Part shown: one piece after another, positions 56,464 to 64,000 of the stretch | Numbering within the stretch: the stretch's first letter is position 1 | Layout: each line of letters opens with the position of its first letter | From: Dactylonectria macrodidyma | Lineage: Eukaryota; Ascomycota; Sordariomycetes; Hypocreales; Nectriaceae | DNA length: 64,000 bases | Direction of reading: 5' to 3' | NCBI GenBank assembly: GCA_020744425.1 | Contig: JAGMUV010000004.1 | Span: 2,604,001 to 2,668,000 of the forward strand | Translations under genes and position numbers: made by a program | Notes under the pieces: model-generated | The model's database searches: none | Told to the model about the DNA's origin: nothing | What the model saw: the letters and a program-made list of their open reading frames with translations, nothing else

Positions 56464-59400
56464 GGCGGAACGATGACGTCAGAAACTGAGAGCTGCGGCA
56501 CGAATGAAAGGGTCCGGACGGACTCCGTCGAGTCGGTGAGCGAGGGGGAAAAAAAAGAACAAAAAAAGGTGGGCAGGGGAAGTATCGGGAGGCAGTTGGT
56601 TCCGACAGAGAGGTAGAAGAATATGGTGTTTTGTAGACGTTCGGCCTGGCCCGGGCCCAGCTCCGTGATTCCGGGACACTCCATAGAGCCGGGCGGCCCA
56701 ATCAAGCCGAGGCGGTCCTGCGGGCAGGGTTGAATGTGACGGAGGTGGGGCCTCGCAAGCAACCCATGTAGCTGTGACCGAAAGTTTGGTCGTAAGCAAC
56801 TACCTATGCTGGTAATAAAGAAGAAGGTGCGCTATTGCTTGCCCTGAAAGTGTATTCAGTGTATGCACATATCTCCCCACTCAGAGCTGGATGTCTATCT
56901 CACCTTGTTGGGTATCACGAGGCTTTTTGTCATAATGGGCGAGTCCAGCTATCGCTAATCCGATATGGTGGATGACCCTGTCTTTAGACAACGGGTATCT
57001 GTGGTGTGGTTGTGAGCTGTGGAGAAGAGGTTGTGGTGGTTTCGGATTGTCTAAAGAAGGTAGGAGGAGAAACAACCTCGAGGAATCATGTAATGCCAGG
57101 TCCCTTCCATGCATGTGGCTGTGAGACTGTCATAGCAGACGTTTGACAAACGTCGTGAGAGGGGCTTTCTTTTGTCCTCTGCTGAAGAATCGCATAATCT
57201 CCAATAGAAAGCGTGATTTTGATGACTTGGCGCAGTCCCAGGCTCAGGTACATCCAGTCGAGCAGCTTGACAACCGGCTCGTCAGCGTCCAATCCTATTC
57301 GGTTGACTGTGAATTATGTGGACCATGGTCTCTCTCCTAGAATGCAGCTTTTGGACTAATGCCTGATGTTCATCTACTTGCTTCTGACATCCATTTCACG
57401 GCTAAACTGGAACGCAGTAATGGACCCAACAGTCCGTTTCCATGCAGCACTTGTAGATCGATGAAGACAGCTCATGTGGTATGTCCTTTCCAGGTACCTT
57501 AACTCGTGTGTAGATAAACACTGTCTGCACCTACTACACGGAACGAGGGTTAGGGTGCCTAGAAAGAAGGCGGAGGTGCTTTGGCGTCACTAGAATTGGC
57601 TTCCAGAGACGTAAATGCCTTGATGGGTACTGGCGATGGGGGTCCTGGAGTGCAAGATACCAGAAAGTAGTTGGAAATTTACTCCACGTGAAGAGGCAAT
57701 AGAACCAATCAAGTGTGCTCCATGATACCCGAGAAGAAGCATCTTACTTTCGAGTATGTCTTACAACCCCAAATGCAGCATTGCAGATCGTCAGTTTCGG
57801 GAAGCATAGAGCGGCTCTGGCCACTTGCTCGAATCCGTTGATCCATCGAAGCTGTAGACTGAGGAAATGAAGAAGTCAACAACTCAAGTTGAACTCATAA
57901 CCTCCGAAGAAACCAATTGTGCCCATCTTCAAAAAGGTACTTCTTCCGGCGCGACAGAGCATGCTAGAGACCAGCGACTATCCATGCAATTTTCCAGGAG
58001 ACCTAGAGGTTGACAAACGAGGGAGACGAATTTGATTACAAAGGCATACATACACATCCATATCCTGACATTTTGTATTTCACTGAAAATGGATCGTATT
58101 CATCATCTTAACGCACTGGCATGAATGGACGAAGGTGTCATAAATTCCGCAAGGAACGATGAAGTGTGGCTGCAAGGCCCTGAAACAATGGCCTATCTGA
58201 GACGCATCTGAGTAAGCGCACTACTCTGCCTTCAAGCTTCTTGCCCGTCTCCAGGTAAAGAGTGGTCTGAGTAAGGCACTCGGCCCGTTGTAGTGATTCC
58301 GCTTACTAGAAATATGGACATTGTCAACCATGGTCAGCAAGCCATACTACCAACTCGGCAGCTCCTATAGACTTGGCGCAAATGGCTTGATCGGGATGAA
58401 GCATACTCAGATCATTGGACTATTGGCCACACTACTGACGGCACAAGAATCCTTCAGACCAGACAATTGCCTCATGTTTCCGGCACTCGTTTGCGGGATT
58501 GAAGATGAAAACTCGGTTGCATCTTCAATTCTACAGCGTACCTGTACACGAAATGGTGCGAGAGTTCTAGGGGGAGGAACCATGCATTTGCGTGGACGCC
58601 ACAGATTCCTTCTACGACTCAGGGTTGAGTGCTTGACAGTGGTACGTCAAGAGGGGCAGGCCCTTGGTTGTGGACGGTATCTGCTATTCGTCGAAATTGC
58701 GTATCTGTGACGGATGATCTTCGCTTGCCGACGATCTGCACTTGCCAACGCACTCTAATAAAGTGAGGGTACGCGGGAGGGGCTGGAGGAGTTGAGGGGA
58801 GAGGCAGAGAGGGACGGGAGACATAATATCGGTGGTATAAGCGATCGACGGTGTGTTGCTGGTCTTGCTGGACTTGCTGGCTTGTTGGCTTGTTGGCTGG
58901 ACAAGGTATATGTCACTAGCGGTGCAGGGTTTATTGCGGCCGTACATGGCATGGGCCCGAATCCATGGATCGAGGTCATCGTGAGTGAGACATGGCTGTC
59001 CTTCAGCGTGGGACCGAGCTGGTTCCAGGTAGTTCGCCCGGCGGTAGCTTGTCCTCCCTGACTCTTTGGGACTCTTAGTGCACTGAGCGCAGCACTCGAT
59101 GGCGCGCGGATTGGCTGCAGCCCAGCATCCATTAACCCGTTCGTGGAGCATGCAGCGGTTTGCGTGGGGCGAGCAACGGGGAGCCATGACCACGGCGCAG
59201 TAGGCTCGCCACGGGGAGAGAAGAGTGAACAAGAGACGTCATGTTCCTCACTGATCATTGGGTTTCTCGCAAGCGGCAAGTCGTCGTTTCCCTCTGCTGC
59301 CGCGGGAATGCATGGCCGCCGGAAGCCATCAACTCTTGTCCCCGGGCCGCCTGAAACTCTTGACTCTGAGTCGGTGACGAGGAGCCCTACAGCCGGTGAG

Positions 59401-62400
59401 CAGGGGGACATGGCTTGTCTGGGGTGGCTGCGGACAAGGGTCAAGGTCCATGATGCGGATGCAATAGAAGACTGTTATGGGATGCCCTTTTTCTCTTTGC
59501 CCACTGTTGAGTTGTCGTGGTTGTGATGCGACATAAATGCCGAGTCATGGTGGTTGTGTCCAGGTCAGGTTAGGAGAAAATGGCTCCCCCGCCATGAGTG
59601 ACGTTCCAGGAATACAATTAATCCCGGGCACTTAGAATTCGTGCGGTATCCGTGTGCCTTGAATCATCAAGTGTCTTGTTGGGTTGGAAGCGAAGTCGAG
59701 TGAGGGCTTGCGTCGATCTCGCAAGGAACCATCATCCTTTTGAGATTCCGGGACCGAGTCAGGTCAGGGTCTGGTTTAGGGTTGATGTCTATCTACCAGC
59801 TACCTGACGAGTACCTACATCGTAGTACCGTAGTACCTCATGGGTAAGGTAGTCGAGCGCAAACGGAGATATCTAAGTTGCCCATCTACGAGATAGGCAA
59901 GCAGACCCCCTACCAGAACCAACGTGTCGGAGAAACGGCCTCCATAATTATGCTGCTGCATGGACACGTAGGTAAAGCACCTTGACTAAGTAGGGGAAGT
60001 GAGAATGGATGCAGACAAGCCTGTTTACTGCTCACATCCAGTCGAGTCCATGCATGCATGCGCAGAGACACCTCGAGTGTAGTGCAGATAGGGCCCCAAT
60101 AGGGGCGGACCCGGTCGGTATTATTGCCGTTGCCAAACGTACATGCTGCTTGCCCTGTTCGATATCATTCGGCTTGAGACGAATTAGCACACCTGAACAG
60201 TGCGGAACGCTTCAGTAGAACCGGCAGTAGCGCGCCCATGCTGCCAGCATCAGCTGTTTCTCGACTACTTCCAAGCATTTTCGGCCATTCTAGTTCGTTC
60301 AAGCGGGGCGGCAACTCTAGCCGTGGATTGTCTGGATTGTGCTGTACGTATGGGTTGTATGGATTATGTGGACTGTGGGTTGTGACTTGTGGGTTGTGGG
60401 ATGTGGACTGGTGGACGGTGGACCACACAATTGGAATGGTTGTGGGCAATGCCTCGTCTTGGAAGCATTTTGATAGGTAGACCGCAGGCGGCGTTGGAAA
60501 GGCTGCGTTGGAACTATCGGAGGCGAGACCGCGTCAAAATTCCCTCTAAAGCGGACGATCCTTGATGGGATGAACCACAAAGTACCTTTGAGACGAAGGA
60601 CGGCGCTCGCTCGCTCGCTTGTTGGACAAGACAGCTCCTCAACCCGGTTTTTCTGGTCCTCAGTGCTCGGCCAGCGTCCAACCTCTTTGCTGGGATCCAG
60701 GCCAATGCAGACTAGGCCATGCATGCCATACTTGGTCTGGGAATCATGGAAGCATGCCCCTCCAGCCCTCCCAGCATGATATCGTGATTCGCAGAGTCGG
60801 GCGCTAGGTGCTCGGTGCAAGTTCACGCTGGCTCCAAGCTATGCGCGTTGCTGCATTGTCACCAGCCATTTTGGTTAGAAAGATGGACGACCGATCCTCT
60901 AAAGTCTGGGCACAGCAGGGGGGGCTAACACGACCACTAACGGAGCGAAGACGAGGCGGCCGATGGGTGACATGTCACTTTGCGTCGGCTCTTGGGCGCA
61001 AGTCCAATGCTCTTATGGCATTATGGCAATTGAGGCTTGCCCAAACTGGCCCAAACTGGCCTGAACTGGTTCGCTATGACCCCGGGGATGGGGAAGGGGG
61101 AGGAGGCCCAGGATTTCGGGACAAGCCATGCAAGGATGAGGAAGACATGGGATATAGAGGAGGGGTCAGAGGAGGGGTCAGAGGACGGATCATGGATCAA
61201 AATGGTGGACATTCATGGAAGGTTTGGTGTTGGGGTGGTGGCAGCCAGCAGTTGAGTTGTCAAAGTCGGTGGCATCGCATCGCGTCTTTGGCGGCAGACG
61301 GCCAGGATCCGGGCCGGACACCGTGGATCATCAACTAAAATTGCCGGGCTGCCCCTCCTAACAGCGTGATACATGACTATGGAGAGGGGAAGTGGAAGTG
61401 GGAATGGAAGCAAAAGAGGGGACGCGACGACGGCGACGGCGACGACGACGAGGGGGGCGGTCGCAGGGACCCTCCAAGTTGGGAGGGGAAGCCCAAAGGG
61501 CAGCGAGAGGGTAAAAAAAGAACCGGTAGTCTTATTAAGAAGGTGAGCGCGTGAGACTATCGTAGAGAGAGTTATGGAGTTGGAGGTTGTTAGTGTCGGC
61601 CCCTGTACGGGAGGCGTGGAGTGGTGGATGACAGTTGGCTCGAGGTTGGTGGTTGGTGGTTGGAAAGGATGGTTGATCTTCGACGATGTCTATCGCGATA
61701 CTCTGTCGGGCAGCCCAGAAGCCTCATGCCGCACACACCACACATCACACCCCGCGCACCTGCTGGGATTTGTTGAGCAGATATCTGTACTTCCATGGAA
61801 AGATGCCATCTTGCTGCCTGCCTCACAGGTATCATAACGGCTAGAGGTAAGGTTGCCGACCTACCTGGTTAGCTGTTCCCAACGGCACGTGGTGGGCGCA
61901 GGGTAGGGCAGGAGCGGGGGCTAATTGGTTGAGTTAAGCTCCAGAATGGGCAGAATCATCACCATTGTGGCCAGAGCAGAAGACCCAGATCAACTCTGGG
62001 TTGCCAGTCGCAAAGCACATACGTATGTGCCGCAGAGTAGCGTTGGAGCCCGCTAAGGGACCCTGCTGGGAAAAGAAGAGCCCTGTTAGAAAGCCCTGTT
62101 GGGGCCACCCGTCAACCAGGTTCAGGATCGCAGATCGGCGCGACGGCTCATGGCTTTGGGCTCTCAGGCTTCTCAAAGCTTGCAGGCGCATCAACTCACA
62201 AGCTCAAGCTCAAGCTCGCCCCAGTTGCACACTGTGCAGTACCTCAATAGACGCAGACAAATGGAGTGACTGCTAGGTACCTTCGTAGGCAGCTGAGCCC
62301 AATGTCACGCAACGCAACACATCAATGTACCTTGCGCAGAACCCCGCCTCAAACTCGCCCCAAATCCAAACCCGCTGCTACCGGCGCCCAACTCTCCTTC

Positions 62401-63100
62401 GGCGCTGCATCACACACTGTGCTCCGATCCCTCTTCCCATCTTCTCCCATACCACCAACACCACTTTTTTTTGCCCCTCGACCCCTCGACCCCTCGTCTG
62501 TCGCCGTCTGCCGTGTAGTTGTACCATTGTCACCCATCGCCTGTCCACCAGGGCCCAGGACCAAGGATCCAGATTTCTCCTCCTCCGCCAGCCTTCCAGC
62601 TCTTCAGCCCTCTACGCGCCGCCAGCGCCAACGCCTGCTTACTACCGCCACCTACTGCCGCTTGACTTGCCTTACCTGCTTGCTTGATTGCTCCTCACTC
62701 GCACAGGCATCTCACCTACTCGCCTACTCGCCTTCTCGCCTACCTCGCCTACCTACCTCGCCTGCTCGCCCACTCTTGCTCGCTCGCTGTCACTGCGCGG
62801 CATCACACCATCCATCCGCTCCGCTCTGGTTACTCACCCCTCGCATCGCCTCGCATCGCCTTCGCTTTTGCGCCCCCCGTCCGATCTCTGCCATCCGTCG
62901 CTTGCTCTCCGCCCTCTAGAAACGCAACCGCTCTGCCTCCCCACCTCGTTACGGCATCGCTTCCAGCCTCCCAGCCGCTAGCCACCCGCTCCCGGTTCTT
63001 GTCCTCAAGCTGCCTCGCAAACCAGTCAACCAGCCTTGACACCAAGCCCAAAGTCCAACCCGACCCACCCCACTACGGGACCACATTCTCCAGGGCCACA

Positions 63101-63140
63101 GACCACAGGACCACAGGACCACAGGACCACAGGACCACCA
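63101..63140. repeat. 8-nt tandem repeat GACCACAG
   Basis: Four perfect copies of GACCACAG and a diverged fifth, in the upstream region of the right-edge gene. Confidence 0.8.
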
Positions 63141-63351
63141 GGCCACAGGCTCCAAGATCTCGGAGCTACTAAAAGCTGCCTGCACGTCCCGCCGGCACGG
63201 AGCCTGGAGCCATCCGCCCTTGAGCTAGGGTCGTCAGAACCCTGTCTGCGACAATGTCAATAAAGTAAGCCTCCTTCGCGAGTCTCGAGCCTCTTCTTTC
63301 CCTTCGCGAGCTCTCCCCTCTTTCTGTTCTTATTCATACCCCTCCATCCGT

Positions 63352-63376
63352 CGTCTCCTCCTCCTCCTCCTCCTCA
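63352..63376. repeat. CTC microsatellite
   Basis: About seven copies of CTC in a pyrimidine-rich stretch just upstream of the WBP2-like gene; part of its leader or of an intron polypyrimidine tract. Confidence 0.7.
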
Positions 63377-63560
63377 TCCTTCTCTGACGCCGCCGCCTCT
63401 TGTCCGTCCTATCGTCCTCCTACCCTTCCTCCCCGCCGACCGACCCCCGTCCGACCACACCCCCCGTCATCTCCGTGTCTCCTCCGTGTCTGCTCCGCTC
63501 AGTCCGTCCGTCGGCTGCCCCGCCACCTCCGGCCCATGAAGTCATGGACCCCGCCCGACG

Positions 63561-64000
63561 ATGGACAACCCTCACGACTATCTCATCACGAGCCGTCCTC
63601 CTTCGCGGCCCATCGATCCTGACAATGCCGATAGCTGGGTTATGCTCAACCAGGGCGGCTTCGTCAAGCTCGGCAACGAGCGCATTCTCCAGAAGCTAGA
63701 ATCCCGCATCTCATGCGACCTCTCAGTGCCTCAGGAGTTGAGGGCGCGTTGCGAGTCGTTTCAGCGTAAGAGTGATAAGGGAACACTGTTCCTAACAAAC
63801 AAGAGGGTATGTTGCTCAGGCTCCCATCTCCCTCTTCCGCGTTCTCTAATAACTCAACTTCCCCTTCTGCAGATCGTCTACCTGCCCTCGAAACCTACCC
63901 AGGAGCCCAAATTCGAATCATTTAGTGCTCCGATCCTAAAGTTCCAAGACTCCACCACCTCCTCATCTATGTGGTGGGGATGGGTCTGGAAGTCAGATTG
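63561..64000 (+). CDS. GRAM/WBP2-like protein, N-terminal part (runs off right edge)
   Basis: Exon 63561-63806 and the start of a second exon from 63873 (66-nt intron, GTATGT donor, CTAAT branch). The translation has SWVMLNQGGFVKLGNERILQ, then KGTLFLTNKR joined to IVYLPSKPTQ, FESFSAPILKFQDS. This follows the GRAM-like domain of WW-domain-binding protein 2 homologues: an N-terminal WVML, a central LT[NT]xR[IV][VI]Y[LV], and FxSFSxP. In animals WBP2 is an adaptor and transcriptional co-activator; the fungal role is not established. The start is uncertain. An ATG at 63255 (ATGTCAATAAA followed by GTAAGC) could be spliced across ~280 nt to an AG at 63541-63542, just before 63543, and would read in frame. 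This is the kind of MSIN start seen in relatives. Confidence 0.78.
   Translation, partial: MDNPHDYLITSRPPSRPIDPDNADSWVMLNQGGFVKLGNERILQKLESRISCDLSVPQELRARCESFQRKSDKGTLFLTNKRVCCSGSHLPLPRSLITQLPLLQIVYLPSKPTQEPKFESFSAPILKFQDSTTSSSMWWGWVWKSD

Larger units (their letters stand above)
56464..63560. other. Gene-poor region, 7.1 kb
   Basis: No convincing gene. Frames such as 58755-59444 (-), 59143-59526 (+) and 60808-61338 (+) are long but lack motifs and have compositions expected of G/C-rich noncoding DNA. Visible simple repeats include G/T-rich GTGGACTGTGGGTTGTG units (about 60360-60420), GAGGAGGGGTCA twice (about 61159-61182), ACCCCTCG three times (about 62480-62504), and (GACCACAG)4 at 63101. 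From about 62.4 kb the DNA is C/T-rich and probably leader/promoter of the right-edge gene. Confidence 0.5.

Noticed and set aside
58755..59444. 229-codon minus-strand frame in the gene-poor region
   Set aside because: No motif, no splice-consistent continuation, and overlapping open frames on the other strand indicate G/C-rich noncoding DNA.
60808..61338. 176-codon plus-strand frame
   Set aside because: Contains simple GAGGAGGGGTCA repeats and low-complexity Gly/Arg/Trp translation; no family resemblance.

Overview
This window looks like a stretch of nuclear chromosome from a filamentous ascomycete, most likely a Sordariomycete and possibly Hypocreales. The evidence is short introns of roughly 40-130 nt with GT..AG ends and CTAAC-type branch sites, pyrimidine-rich leaders, and gene families such as 2EXR, the DUF3468-type regulator, Kch1, and a stand-alone GBD/FH3 protein. 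There are no bacterial-style operons. I recognise 18 coding genes with moderate to high confidence, two of them cut by the window edges, plus one orphan gene. There are two decayed mobile-element genes and one doubtful coding fragment. Exon boundaries were worked out by hand from splice signals and frame continuity.

Layout. 0-4.2 kb: edge-truncated 2EXR gene (-), a short-chain dehydrogenase (-), and a fungal transcription-factor-domain gene (+) with a 40-nt intron. 5.8-8.05 kb: ER Hsp70 BiP (+), ending in HDEL. 9.3-12.2 kb: an orphan single-exon gene (+) and a DUF2461/TIGR02453 nuclear-type protein with an AT-hook (+). 12.5-17.7 kb: secreted endonuclease/exonuclease/phosphatase-type nuclease (-) and a seven-exon NMN adenylyltransferase (-) with a 33-nt micro-exon. 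17.7-23.3 kb is gene-poor. 23.3-27.9 kb: a PNPOx-like/ferredoxin-reductase-like fusion (-) and the Kch1-type potassium transport protein (-). 30.6-36.1 kb: a probable pseudokinase with a Cys-rich insert (+), a LAMTOR2/roadblock-like protein (+), and a 670-aa unrecognised low-complexity protein (-). 37.3-38.6 kb: two-domain glyoxalase I (+).

39.2-41.6 kb is a transposon graveyard. It holds a tyrosine-recombinase-like gene with at least six in-frame stops and a frameshift, followed by a Ty1/copia reverse-transcriptase fragment with nonsense codons compatible with C-to-T decay (RIP-like). 43.1-47.8 kb: long-form D-3-phosphoglycerate dehydrogenase (+) and a CNNM/Mam3-type DUF21-CBS membrane protein (+). 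48.2-49.4 kb: beta-propeller lactonase of the carboxy-cis,cis-muconate cyclase type (-). 52.6-56.5 kb: a GBD/FH3 protein without FH1/FH2 (+) and an RraA/HMG-aldolase-like protein (-). 56.5-63.5 kb is gene-poor. The right edge holds the start of a GRAM/WBP2-like gene (+).

Most genes are individually promoted housekeeping or accessory functions: ER folding, NAD synthesis, serine synthesis, methylglyoxal detoxification, ion transport, and TORC1-related signalling. I see no obvious biosynthetic cluster. The most unusual items are the pseudokinase with a Cys-rich insert, the decayed tyrosine recombinase, the LAMTOR2-like protein with a large loop insertion, and the flavin-type fusion protein.
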